Assembly: GCF_004346225.1 (NCBI RefSeq)
Contig: NZ_SMAJ01000002.1
Location: 124,001-188,000 of the forward strand
Direction: 5' to 3'
Origin: Paralcaligenes ureilyticus
GTDB lineage: Bacteria > Pseudomonadota > Gammaproteobacteria > Burkholderiales > Burkholderiaceae_B
DNA length: 64,000 nucleotides
In this document: in pieces, positions 43,307 to 52,800 of the stretch
How positions within the stretch are numbered: position 1 is the stretch's first letter
How the letters are laid out: each line of letters starts with the position of its first letter
Program-made: the position numbers and the translations under genes
The notes under the pieces: model-generated
Database searches by the model: none
What the model was told of the DNA's origin: nothing
The model's input: the letters and a program-made list of their open reading frames with translations, nothing else

Positions 43307-44467
43307 TTACTTAAGCACTACAAATTTGTTGTGCTGAGCAATATTGACGATGGCGTCTTGTTGCGCATCATAGCCGACAGCCTTGCCTGATTTGGATGCA
43401 GGCGCCGGGCGGAACGAGAATTTGCCCGTAGCGCCATCCCATTTCGCTTCGGGCAGGGCCACGCGCACCGCTTCGCGATCTTTGGCCAGGTTGCCGCTTA
43501 GCTTCACGTTTTTGAGTGTTGCAGCCAGGATATTCATGGCGTCGTACGCTTGGGCCGCAAACTGGTCGGGAGCCATATTGAATTTGGCCTGGTACGCCTT
43601 GATGAACGCCTGATTGGCCGGCGCTGTATTTTCCGAAGACCAAGGGCTACCCATGATGGAGTTGTCGGCCGCGTCTTTGGCGATATCGAACAGCTTGGGC
43701 GAATTAAAGCCGTTGCCGCCGATGAAAGGCTGTTTCATGCCCAGGGAACGGGCTTGCAAAATGATGTTGCCGGCTTCCTCAGCCAGGCAGGAGCAGACGA
43801 TCGCATCGGGATTGCCGGCCTTCATTTTAGTGAGCTGGGCCTTGAAGTCGACATCGCCCTTTGCGTAGGCTTCGGTGTCGGTGACCGGAATTTTCTGATC
43901 CGCCAGGGTGGCCTTGAATACGTTGTACCCGTCTTTGGTAAACGCGTCGTCATTGCCATAAATGACGGCAACTTTTTTAATATTGAAATGCTTGACGGCC
44001 GCGCGCGTGCTAACTGGCAAGACGTCGGCCTCCATGACGGAATTGCGGAAGGTATAGGGCCCCATCTGGGTGATGCCATCGGCGGTATTGCTGGTGCCGA
44101 ACGCGACCACTTTGGCGGCATTGGCAATGGGGTCGGCTGCGAACGCGGAGTTCGACAGGGTAGGGCCGAACACCATTAGTACTTTGTCCTGGAAAATCAG
44201 TTTTTTGAAGACGTTGATGGCTTCTTCTTTTTTGCCTTGTTCATCTTCAACAATAAGCGCCAGCTTGTTGCCGTTTACGCCGCCTTTGGCGTTGATTTCA
44301 TCGGCAGCCAGCGTAAAGCCGTTCTTTATGGCGACGCCGTATTTGCCCGCCGGGCCAGTCAACGCTTCGGCAACACCAATTTTGATATCGGCGGCATGGA
44401 CGGTGCTGGCCAGGCTTGCACCGATCAGCAGCGCAGGCAGTACTTTCAATAAATGACGGATTTGCAT
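43307..44467 (-). CDS. livJ: Branched-chain amino acid ABC transporter receptor (LivJ type)
   Basis: The 386-residue periplasmic protein has a signal peptide (MQIRHLLKVLPALLIGASLA...VHA) and a type I two-lobe receptor fold, starting IKIGVAEALTGPAGKYGVAIKNG. GGAAGAAAAG before 44467 decides the start. It is the first gene of livJHMGF. The ligand could be an amino acid or another small acid, as this receptor class varies widely. Confidence 0.88.
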   Translation of the reverse strand: MQIRHLLKVLPALLIGASLASTVHAADIKIGVAEALTGPAGKYGVAIKNGFTLAADEINAKGGVNGNKLALIVEDEQGKKEEAINVFKKLIFQDKVLMVFGPTLSNSAFAADPIANAAKVVAFGTSNTADGITQMGPYTFRNSVMEADVLPVSTRAAVKHFNIKKVAVIYGNDDAFTKDGYNVFKATLADQKIPVTDTEAYAKGDVDFKAQLTKMKAGNPDAIVCSCLAEEAGNIILQARSLGMKQPFIGGNGFNSPKLFDIAKDAADNSIMGSPWSSENTAPANQAFIKAYQAKFNMAPDQFAAQAYDAMNILAATLKNVKLSGNLAKDREAVRVALPEAKWDGATGKFSFRPAPASKSGKAVGYDAQQDAIVNIAQHNKFVVLK

Positions 44468-44776
44468 ATCTTTTCTTCCACGGTAATTGGAATGAGTAAG
44501 TGTGTCGATGTTACACAATACCGGATTGATATTGCGATGCAACAAACTTGTTGTTCTTAGGCGAAGGCCCATAAATGGGCCAATACGCCGCTTATTATGC
44601 ACCCGTGCGAGCCCTGTTTCAAAGCGCTATGTAATAGGTGTTTGTATCTATTGCAACAAGTTGGCCAAGCGCCAGACGCGTGTTGGCGAGTCGCAATAAT
44701 TGTGTCGCGATGGGAATAAAGCGTTCGACGCGGACGTATATCAGATAGGTCGTACTCAATGCGCCCTCAGGAGACT
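44468..44776. other. 309-base divergent region between livJ and the small lipoprotein gene
   Basis: It contains two related AT-rich motifs: ATGCAACAAACTTGTTG (44537-44553) and TTGCAACAAGTTG (44651-44663), which may be operators. On the minus strand TGGCCAACTTGTTGCA (44652-44667) has GG and GC at sigma-54 spacing, but the distance to livJ is about 186 bp and the -24 box is weak, so I hold it as doubtful. Confidence 0.4.
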
Positions 44777-44929
44777 ATGATGAACGCTGGCAAGCTTTTC
44801 TTGGCATTTCTAGTCGTTGTTGCTGCGCTGGTGTCGGGATGCACGGCAGGCGATGGAACCTATCACAGCAGTGCATCGCCGATGTCGAGCGACACTGGCA
44901 GCGGTGGAGGCGGTGGCGGCGCCTATTGA
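44777..44929 (+). CDS. Small lipoprotein with poly-Gly tail
   Basis: The 50-residue product has a lipoprotein signal (FLAFLVVVAALVSGCTAG) and a short Ser/Gly-rich mature part ending in GSGGGGGGAY. AGGAG lies just before the paired ATG codons at 44777 and 44780. Function unknown. It precedes the polyketide cluster by 75 bp on the same strand. Confidence 0.65.
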   Translation: MMNAGKLFLAFLVVVAALVSGCTAGDGTYHSSASPMSSDTGSGGGGGGAY

Positions 44930-45004
44930 TGCATCATGGGCCTTGTATACGCGCGCCAGGCGCAAATAAGCCGGGAGTCCGCGATACGAAAGGGAAGGTC
45001 AGGC

Positions 45005-46063
45005 ATGTTCATTAGCGGATTAGGCACGGCTGTTCCTGCACAACGTTATTCCAAGGCAGAGTGCTGGAGCGCGTTCCAGGCGTCTGACTGGTTCGCGCGT
45101 CTCGGGCCCAGAGCTCACCTGGTTACCAACGCCGTCCTGACACGCGATAACGGCATCGAGGCCCGGTATTTGGCTCTTGAGTCACTTGACGAAGTTTTCC
45201 AGATCGATCCTGATACCCTGCATAAACGTTTTATGGAAAACGCGCCCTTGCTGGCTCGCAATGCGGCAGTCAAAGCATTGGACCAGGCGCGGCTCGCGCC
45301 GCGTCAAATCGATGCCTTGGTGGTGAGCACCTGTACCGGGTATTTATGTCCTGGATTAAGTGGGTATGTCGCTGAGCGCCTGGATTTACGCAGCAATGTA
45401 CAAGCCTTCGATCTCGTCGGCCAGGGCTGCGCCGCAGCCTTGCCCAACTTTAATTTGTCGCATGCCCTGCTGGCGTCGGGACAGTGTCGGCATGTGTTGT
45501 CGGTGTGCGTCGAGGTATGCAGCGCCGCCATGTATCTGGATGACGATCCGGGCGTCCTGATCAGCGCCTGCCTGTTTGGGGACGGCGCGGGGGCAGCCGT
45601 GCTTTCGCACGTTTCGCAGGAATTTGCGCGGCGAATCGAGTGGCTGGACAACGAATCGCTTTTGAATCCCGCACAACGCAACGCGCTGAAGTTCGAATCG
45701 CGCCAAGGCATGTTGCGAAATGTTTTAACCCGGCAGGTGCCTCATTTAGCGGCTGACCATGCGCATCAGATTCTGGATACTGTTATGCGAAGGGCTGGAC
45801 GAGATGCGGCCGATATCAAGGCCTGGATCGTGCATGCGGGCGGGCGTGATGTATTGCTGGCAATTGAAAAGAAGTTTGGGCTCGACCCGCATGATCTTCG
45901 TTACAGCGCCCGCATATTGCACGACTACGGCAACCTGAGCAGCGCTTTTGTCTATTTTGTCTTGCAGGCGGCACTCGCCGACCAGGCCCACGCGGGCGCT
46001 TGGTGGTTGTCTTCATTTGGCGCCGGGTTCAGTTGCCATGGCGCACTTCTGGCTGTCGAATAG
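45005..46063 (+). CDS. Type III polyketide synthase (chalcone synthase family)
   Basis: The 352-residue enzyme has the triad Cys142 (LVGQGCAAALPN), His277 (IVHAGG) and Asn310 (YGNLSSAFV), and the end SFGAGFSCHGALL. It should condense malonyl-CoA units on an acyl starter to a pyrone or resorcinol. GGAAGGTCAGGC before 45005 decides the start. It is the first gene of a tight cluster with a methyltransferase, an FAD enzyme, an ACP and a ketoacyl synthase. Product unknown. Confidence 0.9.
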   Translation: MFISGLGTAVPAQRYSKAECWSAFQASDWFARLGPRAHLVTNAVLTRDNGIEARYLALESLDEVFQIDPDTLHKRFMENAPLLARNAAVKALDQARLAPRQIDALVVSTCTGYLCPGLSGYVAERLDLRSNVQAFDLVGQGCAAALPNFNLSHALLASGQCRHVLSVCVEVCSAAMYLDDDPGVLISACLFGDGAGAAVLSHVSQEFARRIEWLDNESLLNPAQRNALKFESRQGMLRNVLTRQVPHLAADHAHQILDTVMRRAGRDAADIKAWIVHAGGRDVLLAIEKKFGLDPHDLRYSARILHDYGNLSSAFVYFVLQAALADQAHAGAWWLSSFGAGFSCHGALLAVE

Positions 46064-46069
46064 ATAGCG

Positions 46070-46810
46070 ATGGATTCCAATGTGAACGCTTCTTTTCCAA
46101 GGCGCTTGTCATCCGAAATATTGGATCATTTACCCTGCGATGACCCACAAGCGATACGTGCACGCTTCGATTTGCAACGTGTCAATCGTCTTATGGGTTC
46201 GGCGGGCCTGATTGCGCGCGCCGTGCAGCATCGTATCGGGTCAGATCCCCAGAGCCAGGGCCAACAGCCCTTGCGCGTGATCGAGATCGGCGCGGGAGAC
46301 GGCACCCTGATGCTAAGGCTGGCGCACCGGTTTGCGGCCCGCTGGCCGGCCGTGCATTTAAGCCTGCTGGACCGTCAGAATGTGGTCTCTTCGTCGACCC
46401 AAAACGAATTCAAGCGTTTAGGATGGACGGTCGAGGTGTTATGTGTGGACGTGCTTGACTGGGCTGCCGCGCCGCCTACGCAGTGGGATATCGCACTGGC
46501 CAACTTGTTCGTGCATCATTTCGATTCATCGCAAATTACCGTGCTGTTTGAATCTCTCGCCAGGTGCACCGACTGGTTTATGGCGTGCGAGCCCCGGCGC
46601 GGACGCGTACCGCTGTTTGCCAGCCGCCTGCTCGGTTTGACGGGTGCGAGCGCGGTGACCCGTGTAGACGCGGTTCTAAGCGTGAAAGCAGGTTTTTCAG
46701 GCGCCGAGCTGTCTGAATTATGGCCGCATTCATCGTCGCAATGGGCCATACAGGAAGGCGCTGCGGGGCTGTTTAGTCATGCATTCATTGCGTCTCGGGA
46801 AATGGGGTAG
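46070..46810 (+). CDS. SAM-dependent methyltransferase
   Basis: The 246-residue protein has a class I methyltransferase fold with motif I VIEIGAGDGTLMLRLA (about 70-85), the acidic motif LSLLDRQNV, and ALANLFVHHF in place of the usual motif III. It lies 6 bp after the polyketide synthase gene, so it probably methylates its product on oxygen or carbon. Confidence 0.85.
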   Translation: MDSNVNASFPRRLSSEILDHLPCDDPQAIRARFDLQRVNRLMGSAGLIARAVQHRIGSDPQSQGQQPLRVIEIGAGDGTLMLRLAHRFAARWPAVHLSLLDRQNVVSSSTQNEFKRLGWTVEVLCVDVLDWAAAPPTQWDIALANLFVHHFDSSQITVLFESLARCTDWFMACEPRRGRVPLFASRLLGLTGASAVTRVDAVLSVKAGFSGAELSELWPHSSSQWAIQEGAAGLFSHAFIASREMG

Positions 46811-46813
46811 GGT

Positions 46814-48094
46814 ATGGACGCCCACTACGACGCCGTTATTATCGGAGCTGGGCCGGCAGGAAGCAGCACCGCTATTTTGCTGGCCCGTAAGGGCTGGCGT
46901 GTCGCCTTAATTGAGAAAGCCCTTTTTCCCAGAAGAAAAGTATGCGGCGAATGCATCGCGGCCAGCAACATGCCGCTGCTCGACGCACTGGGCATAGGCC
47001 ACGCGGCGCGCGATCTGGCCGGGGCCCCATTGCGCAATGTTGCGCTGATTTTTCAGGACAGGATGGTTCGGGCCGGACTGCCGCGTTTTAACGACCGGCG
47101 TCATCCATGGGGCTATGCGTTGGGGCGAGAGAGCCTGGATACCTTGCTGCTGGAACAAGCCGCCAATGCCGGTGCCAGCGTCTTTTGCCCCTGGACCGCG
47201 CTGGCAATGGAAAAGGCGCCAGAGCATATGTCCTGCACCATACAGGAAGCCCGCTCGCGCGAGACCCGGATTCTTGCAGCGCCTGTCGTCATTGCCGCCT
47301 GCGGATCGTGGGAAACTCATCATCGCGCGATTCATGCGTCGTCCGGCGGGCCTGACGTGCGTACCGCTTTGGCGGGGCCGCAATCCGATCGCCATCGTTC
47401 TGACCTATTCGCCTTCAAGGCCAATTTCACCTCGACGACGCTGCAAAACGGTGTGCTCCCGGTACTGTCGTTTCCGGGAGGCTATGGCGGCATGGTGGTG
47501 GAAGGGCGATCGATTGCTACTCTGGCGTTTTGCGTGCGCCGCGATACCCTGGCCGCGTGCCGGCAGGCCAAGCGCGGTGCGACGGCGGCCGAAGCGGCGT
47601 TCGCCTATGTTATGCAGGCTTGCCGCGAAGTGGATTTGATGCTTGCCGGCAGCGAACGGCTTGGGCCATGGTTAAGCATCGGGCCGATTCGGCCGGGCGT
47701 GAGGCTGGCGAAGAACAGCGGGGCGTTATTTATGGTGGGCAATGCGGCAGGGGAGGCACACCCTATCATCGGCGAGGGCATCAGCATGGCAATCCAGGGC
47801 GCTTGGCTGCTGGCTGAGGCGCTGCTCGCCCAGAAACCGGAAGCATTGAGGTCAAAAGAGCATCAGGATTCGGTTCAAAGAAAATACGTTGTCGCATGGC
47901 GGCGGGCTTTTCTGCCCCGAATCCGGCTCGCCGCTGCCTTCGCCCATATAGCTATGCGGCCGGCGCTTATGGGAGCCATGTTCCCGATTTTGGAACGGCA
48001 TCCATGGTTGCTCACCCATGCCGCGGCATGGAGCGGCAAGGTGGAGGGTTCATTCTTGCCGGAAAATAAAACTCGCTACAATGCCGAAAGCTAA
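46814..48094 (+). CDS. FAD-dependent oxidoreductase, geranylgeranyl-reductase type
   Basis: The 426-residue flavoprotein has the dinucleotide fold GAGPAGSSTA (11-20), the motif RRKVCGECI after the first domain, RESLDTLLLEQAANAGA, and the second FAD motif GNAAGEAHPIIGEGISMAI. This is the layout of geranylgeranyl reductase and related halogenase-like oxidases. It lies 3 bp after the methyltransferase and probably oxidises or reduces the polyketide product. Confidence 0.88.
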   Translation: MDAHYDAVIIGAGPAGSSTAILLARKGWRVALIEKALFPRRKVCGECIAASNMPLLDALGIGHAARDLAGAPLRNVALIFQDRMVRAGLPRFNDRRHPWGYALGRESLDTLLLEQAANAGASVFCPWTALAMEKAPEHMSCTIQEARSRETRILAAPVVIAACGSWETHHRAIHASSGGPDVRTALAGPQSDRHRSDLFAFKANFTSTTLQNGVLPVLSFPGGYGGMVVEGRSIATLAFCVRRDTLAACRQAKRGATAAEAAFAYVMQACREVDLMLAGSERLGPWLSIGPIRPGVRLAKNSGALFMVGNAAGEAHPIIGEGISMAIQGAWLLAEALLAQKPEALRSKEHQDSVQRKYVVAWRRAFLPRIRLAAAFAHIAMRPALMGAMFPILERHPWLLTHAAAWSGKVEGSFLPENKTRYNAES

Positions 48095-48124
48095 GTCCTC
48101 GGCGGCCTGGCAAGAGGGATGTGA

Positions 48125-48406
48125 ATGTCAACATACAAGCGTTTACAGCAAATACTGGCGGCAGATTATCCGCTACTCCCCGAGCAGCTGGCACCCCAGG
48201 CCCGGCTCGAAGATATTGGAATCGACTCGCTTGGCGTCATGGAGCTGCTGTTTCAAATTGAAGACGCATTCCAGATTCAAGTGCCATCTCATCAGGTCTC
48301 GTTGCTGACCGTGCAAGACGTCGTCAACTACATTGACGAGCTCTTGGAGGCTCAAAAAACGGGATCTCATCAAAACGATTCTGCCGCGGCTCCCAGGGAA
48401 CCCTGA
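48125..48406 (+). CDS. Acyl carrier protein
   Basis: The 93-residue protein has the phosphopantetheine site Ser35 in IGIDSLGVMEL and the four-helix pattern of ACP (1-78) with a polar tail. AGAGGG precedes the ATG. Its stop overlaps the start of the ketoacyl synthase by one base. A type III synthase normally uses CoA esters, so this ACP more likely serves the next enzyme. Confidence 0.92.
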   Translation: MSTYKRLQQILAADYPLLPEQLAPQARLEDIGIDSLGVMELLFQIEDAFQIQVPSHQVSLLTVQDVVNYIDELLEAQKTGSHQNDSAAAPREP

Positions 48407-49647
48407 TGAAACGCGTCGTGATTACCGGCCTGGGCTTGATTTCCTCACTAGGGAGTTCGACTGCCGAGGTGTTCGCCGCGGCCTGTGCGGGTCGCTCAGG
48501 CATCCGCCGTTTAGACGACAACTTTTGTCCGCGGCTGACCACGCGCATTGCGGCATCGGTGGATTTTGCGGGCGAGCGCCATTTCGACGCGCCACGGCTA
48601 CGCATGCTCGACCGAAGCAGTCAATTCGCCCTGGTGGCCGTGCGGCAAGCGTTAAAGGATGCGAAGCTTGACTTTGCCGATACGGATCCGTCGCGTATCG
48701 GTGTATTCCTGGGCACAGGCATGGGTGGCGCGCAGTCAACCGACGAAGCGTACAGCACGCTCTATGGCGAGCAATCCGACCGCATCAAACCATTTAGCGT
48801 TTTGCTGGCCATGAATAATGCAGCCGCCGCGTGGATTGGTATCGATTACCGCATCACCGGGCCCACTCTTACTTTCACGACAGCCTGTTCTTCATCGGCG
48901 GTTGCGATCGGCGAAGCCGCCAGGCGCATTCAAGCTGGCGAGGTTGACATCATGATTGCGGGCGGAACGGAGGCGCCGCTATCGCTAGGCCCCATGAAGG
49001 CCTGGGAAGCCTTGCGGACGCTTGCGACGGAAGATCCCATCGATCCTGCCGCTTCCTGTAAGCCATTTTCCAAAAACCGGACGGGAATGGTATTAGGCGA
49101 AGGGGCGGCCATTTTGGTGCTTGAAGAGTTGGACAGGGCGCTCAAACGCCAGGTGCCTGTTTATGGGGAGCTGATCGGCTATGGATTAAGCACCGATGCG
49201 CAGCATCTGACTCGTCCGAGCGTCGAAGGCCAGGCGCAGGCCATGCGTCTGGCGCTGGAGTCGTCTGGCTTGCCGGCTTCTTCAATCGATTATCTGAATG
49301 CCCACGGTACCGGTACTTTTGCCAATGACCGGGTTGAAACAGCCGCCATCAAAGCCGTGTTCGGCCCTCACGGGGCCAGACTGCCCATCAGTTCCACCAA
49401 GGCGATGCATGGCCATCTGCTTGGCGCGTCGGCCGCGCTGGAGTTTGCCATTGCCTTGCTTGCGATGGGCGCGAATATCATTCCACCGACCATCAACCTC
49501 GATGAACCCGACCCGGAATGCGACCTGGATTACGTTCCCGGCCGAGCCCGGACGGATTGCGATATCAATGCCGTCATGTCGAACTCATTTGCGTTTGGCG
49601 GAACCAATGCGGTGTTGATAGCTAGAAGGATGAACAATCTGCGGTAG
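48406..49647 (+). CDS. Beta-ketoacyl-ACP synthase (FabF-like)
   Basis: The 413-residue enzyme has the thiolase fold with Cys161 (TTACSSSAVAIGE), His300 (NAHGTGT), Lys332 and His337 (KAMHGHLLGAS), the full FabF set. It should extend an acyl chain on the ACP coded directly before it. In this cluster it could make a special starter for the type III synthase or act on its product. No ketoreductase or dehydratase gene is present. Confidence 0.92.
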   Translation: MKRVVITGLGLISSLGSSTAEVFAAACAGRSGIRRLDDNFCPRLTTRIAASVDFAGERHFDAPRLRMLDRSSQFALVAVRQALKDAKLDFADTDPSRIGVFLGTGMGGAQSTDEAYSTLYGEQSDRIKPFSVLLAMNNAAAAWIGIDYRITGPTLTFTTACSSSAVAIGEAARRIQAGEVDIMIAGGTEAPLSLGPMKAWEALRTLATEDPIDPAASCKPFSKNRTGMVLGEGAAILVLEELDRALKRQVPVYGELIGYGLSTDAQHLTRPSVEGQAQAMRLALESSGLPASSIDYLNAHGTGTFANDRVETAAIKAVFGPHGARLPISSTKAMHGHLLGASAALEFAIALLAMGANIIPPTINLDEPDPECDLDYVPGRARTDCDINAVMSNSFAFGGTNAVLIARRMNNLR

Positions 49648-49653
49648 GCCGGA

Positions 49654-50197
49654 CTACAAGCACCATCGTCGGTATTTGTCGTAGCCGAATTCAGTTCCGA
49701 CCAGCACGTTGTGCTTGATTGAGCCAGGATCGCCTAAGGGAAGGGTGCTTCCAGGCGTTTGCTGCTGATAGAGCATGGAATCCGCCGCCATCGTCGGTGC
49801 CTAGCGTGTTCGACGCGGTTTCCCTAGCGTTGGTATTGGTATGCACCGAATTGTATTGAGTCTGATTGCGCAGCGACACGCCATAATCGGGCATACCGAT
49901 GTTGTGCTGAACCAGTATGGACGAGGTGATTTCGGTGGGTGTGCCAATACCCATTTTGTACGACGGTGCAAAGCCGAAATCCCGGAGGCTCATCTCATCG
50001 CAGGTCCCCGGCCGGCCATCTTGCGCCATGGCATTAAGCCGGAAAGCGGAGGTAGCGCAGGCGGCTCTTTGGGCGGTAACAGTCGGCAGGGTTGAAATAG
50101 GGGTCGGCGGCTGATTGGCGGATGGTTGCTGCGCCATGGCGATAGGTGACGCAAACAAGGCAAACAACGTGGTGCCGACAGGGGCGTAGCGATTCAT
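49654..50197 (-). pseudogene. Remnant of a TonB-dependent siderophore receptor
   Basis: The frame from 50197 has a signal peptide (LFALFASPIAMAQQ) and then jumps to barrel segments typical of siderophore receptors: GIGTPTEITSSILVQHN and GMPDYGVSLRNQTQYNS. Near the end, in another frame, it continues with GSIKHNVLVGTEFGYDKY and stops at 49654. The plug and most of the barrel are missing, so large deletions and a frameshift have destroyed it. A Fur-box-like site still lies upstream. Confidence 0.75.
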
Positions 50198-50260
50198 GAG
50201 GGCAGCCCTCTCCAGGTAGCGTCAGGTTGTATCATGCGGCCAGTTTATTAAATACTAATG

Positions 50261-50288
50261 CAAATGATAATAGTTATTATTATAATAA
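50261..50288 (-). promoter_or_regulatory. Fur-box-like operator
   Basis: The stretch contains AATGATAATAGTTATTATTA, close to overlapping copies of the Fur unit GATAAT. It lies 64-90 bp before the start of the TonB receptor remnant, as expected for an iron-regulated promoter. Confidence 0.65.
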
Positions 50289-50402
50289 CCTATTTTTTCG
50301 ATAGATTGCTACATCGGAACTGGGTTTTGTTATTGTTTTTCCACGAAGATGAGCGCAATTTGGCCAAGCCGAAGGCCTGGAAATCAACCGTTCGGAACGT
50401 TT

Positions 50403-51608
50403 TCAACGAGGCCGGGTAAAGCTCGTATGCGGAAGACACCACCAAAACACGCCGGCGGCTACGAAGCCGAACAGTCCGGTGACGACCACCGCGCTGGCCA
50501 GTGAAACTGCGGCGGTAATGGCTGAGAGCACGACCGGTGCGCCGCTGGCACCTATATCGGCAATCAGTCGCCAAATACCCAGAAATTCGGTGCGCCCAAC
50601 GCGGGGCGACGCATCGGCGCCCAAGGTCATGATAAGCCCCGATCCAATACCGTTGCCCAAACCCATCAACATCGAAACGATCAGAAAACTGATCAAACCC
50701 GCCGTCAGTGGCATCAATACCAGGGAAGCCCCCATGATGACGACCGAGGGCAATGCCACCCAAAGCCTGCCGCGTTGATCCATTGCCTTGCCGGCGGGAT
50801 AAAAGGCCAGCATATCGATAGCGGCCACCAGCCCATAAATAATCGACGTTGTTGTCGGGCTGATGGATAGATTATCCGCCCATAGCGGTATGACAATCTG
50901 GCGGGAAGATCGCAGCGCGCTAACCAGTAAAATACCGAAGCCCAAGGTTAGAAAAACCTTCAGGTGGCTGCGCGCGATGTGGATCAATTTGGGCGCCGTG
51001 TTGGGGCTCGTGCTTAATGGCTGGCGAGCTTCCAGTTCGGGTATCATAAATGAGAGCAGTCCGGTAGCAAGCATCGCTACCATCGCGACCCAATAGGCGC
51101 CAGGCAATCCCATGAAATGGATTAGCGCGGCGCCCAGAAATGGACCGATGAATACGCCAATGCGCATGGTGCCGCCCAGCGACGACATGGCTCGCGCACG
51201 CATGTAGACGGGTACCACCTCTATCAGGTAAGTTAGTCTGGCCAGCATGAACACGGACGACGACATACCGATCATCAGTACGCCCAGGGCCAGGAACCAT
51301 ATCTGGCCCGGTATCAGGCAAAGAATCAGTGCAAGCACACTGAACACCGCGGCGCCCACCATCGAGAGCCTTTCGCCATAGCGGCCGATAATCAACGCGG
51401 CCGGAATATTACTGCAAAGCGATCCGATGCCGATCAGGCCCACGATAAGTCCGGATAAGGCCATGGATGCATCGAGATCACGGGCACTCAGAGCGATAAC
51501 CGGCAATATCGCTCCTTCGCCAATACCGAAAAGCAATGATGGACCAAAAGCCGGGATGGCTATTTTTTTAAAACTGAAGGGGGTATCGCTTGTTGGGACA
51601 TCAGACAC
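50403..51608 (-). CDS. MFS transporter
   Basis: The protein of about 401 residues has twelve hydrophobic segments and MFS motifs (IIGRYGERLSMVGAAV between helices 2 and 3; PAGKAMDQRGRLWVALPS between 8 and 9). The frame is open to 51809, but that part overlaps the next gene and is not membrane-like; I choose GTG 51608 with reserve. It lies beside the polyketide cluster and the receptor remnant, so it could export the polyketide or a siderophore. A short relative of its coding sequence occurs at 56744. Confidence 0.82.
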   Translation of the reverse strand: MSDVPTSDTPFSFKKIAIPAFGPSLLFGIGEGAILPVIALSARDLDASMALSGLIVGLIGIGSLCSNIPAALIIGRYGERLSMVGAAVFSVLALILCLIPGQIWFLALGVLMIGMSSSVFMLARLTYLIEVVPVYMRARAMSSLGGTMRIGVFIGPFLGAALIHFMGLPGAYWVAMVAMLATGLLSFMIPELEARQPLSTSPNTAPKLIHIARSHLKVFLTLGFGILLVSALRSSRQIVIPLWADNLSISPTTTSIIYGLVAAIDMLAFYPAGKAMDQRGRLWVALPSVVIMGASLVLMPLTAGLISFLIVSMLMGLGNGIGSGLIMTLGADASPRVGRTEFLGIWRLIADIGASGAPVVLSAITAAVSLASAVVVTGLFGFVAAGVFWWCLPHTSFTRPR

Positions 51609-51715
51609 GTGAAAGCATGCTCTTAGTGTGTTGGCCAGGAAGGCCCCGATTCGAGAAGCCTGTTTGGAAGGGCTCTCATTTTGGCACTTGCGCGGATTTG
51701 TGGCAATCGCGCAAG

Positions 51716-52798
51716 TTAGAAGCCCAGCCTCTGGAAGTATCCGGTCAGTTCCAGATAGCCGCGCCCGACCCGGTTCGCACCATGCAGCGCGGTGACCGCG
51801 CCTTCCCAATAAATCGCACCGGTACTGGCCCGGCTGTCGAGTTCCTGATCGTCCATCAATGGAACAAGGTCGAGCGTGAGATCGCTCGCGTGTATGTGCA
51901 TCGACACCGGATATTCAGTGCCGGTGCGAGGTGAACGCCAAAGACGACGTGGCGAGAAGTCCACCGCTGAAGCAGGCAGGGCGACCACGCTGCCATCGGC
52001 GCGCCGCAGGGTGCCGCCCGCCCAGAATTTGCCGCCGGCTTTATTGCGAATCTGGAAGGCCATCAGTGCGCCGCCATCATCGAAGTTGATGCCTATCCAA
52101 TCCCAGCCGACTGCATGCTCGTCCAGCATGGCAGATGACCATTCGTGATCGAGCCACGCCGTCCCTTTGATGACTTCTCGTTTGCCATGGCGGGTGAGGG
52201 CGCCGCTCACCTTGAGTTGCGGTTGGCTGTAGTAATAGCTGGCTTGCGGCGCAAGAGGCCCCTTTCGGCTATAGCCCCGTTCGCCCTCCAATAACAGCGG
52301 TTGGGTGGGTACAAGCGTCAGTTCCAGCGTAAATTCGCGCGCTTGAACCACGCTGCGGTAAGTGCCGCCGGAGTCTCGTTGCAACGACCACGCGCCGATA
52401 TGTACGTTGGTATCATTACCGGCCACCTCGGCCAGCCCAAAGCCGGCGCGCGCCGCGCGTTGCTCATCCTGCAGCTTGCCAAGCACTGGGTCGGACACCG
52501 CGGCATGGGCAAACAATAGTTCCTTCGGCGCGAAGCGGCTGGGGTTGGTTTGGTCCAGCGGCGGGCGTGAACGGAAAAAGGTCACCTGAAATCCAAGCGG
52601 CGTTCCATCCGCGGTTTGCAGCCATCCGGTGACATACCACCACTCCGTGCGGAAATCCGGGTGGGCGCCATGGTCGCTCGGAAAGTGCAGCGCTTGGCCG
52701 GGCACCACGGGTGGATAGTCGGGCAGGCGGCTCTGTGAGTAGGTCACGGCCGCCATGAAGGGTGCGCAAAACAACCACAGGATTGCCAGCCAGCGCAT
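51716..52798 (-). CDS. AttH/CrtC-type lipocalin-like secreted protein
   Basis: The 360-residue protein has a signal peptide (MRWLAILWLFCAPFMAAV) and two lipocalin-like domains of the AttH/carotenoid hydratase family, with DHGAHPDFRTEWWYVTGWL, LDHEWSSAMLDEHAVGWDWIGINF and GAIYWEGAV. It is the last gene of a three-gene operon with an FtsX-type permease and an ATPase, matching the attEFGH order. The ligand is unknown, presumably lipid-like. Confidence 0.85.
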   Translation of the reverse strand: MRWLAILWLFCAPFMAAVTYSQSRLPDYPPVVPGQALHFPSDHGAHPDFRTEWWYVTGWLQTADGTPLGFQVTFFRSRPPLDQTNPSRFAPKELLFAHAAVSDPVLGKLQDEQRAARAGFGLAEVAGNDTNVHIGAWSLQRDSGGTYRSVVQAREFTLELTLVPTQPLLLEGERGYSRKGPLAPQASYYYSQPQLKVSGALTRHGKREVIKGTAWLDHEWSSAMLDEHAVGWDWIGINFDDGGALMAFQIRNKAGGKFWAGGTLRRADGSVVALPASAVDFSPRRLWRSPRTGTEYPVSMHIHASDLTLDLVPLMDDQELDSRASTGAIYWEGAVTALHGANRVGRGYLELTGYFQRLGF

Positions 52799-52800
52799 TG

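Noticed and set aside
44652-44667. Possible sigma-54 promoter of livJ
   Set aside because: Spacing is right, but the -24 box is weak and the distance of about 186 bp to livJ is unlike all other sites.
51609-51809. Extended N-terminus of the MFS transporter
   Set aside because: It overlaps the end of the lipocalin-like gene and lacks hydrophobic character.
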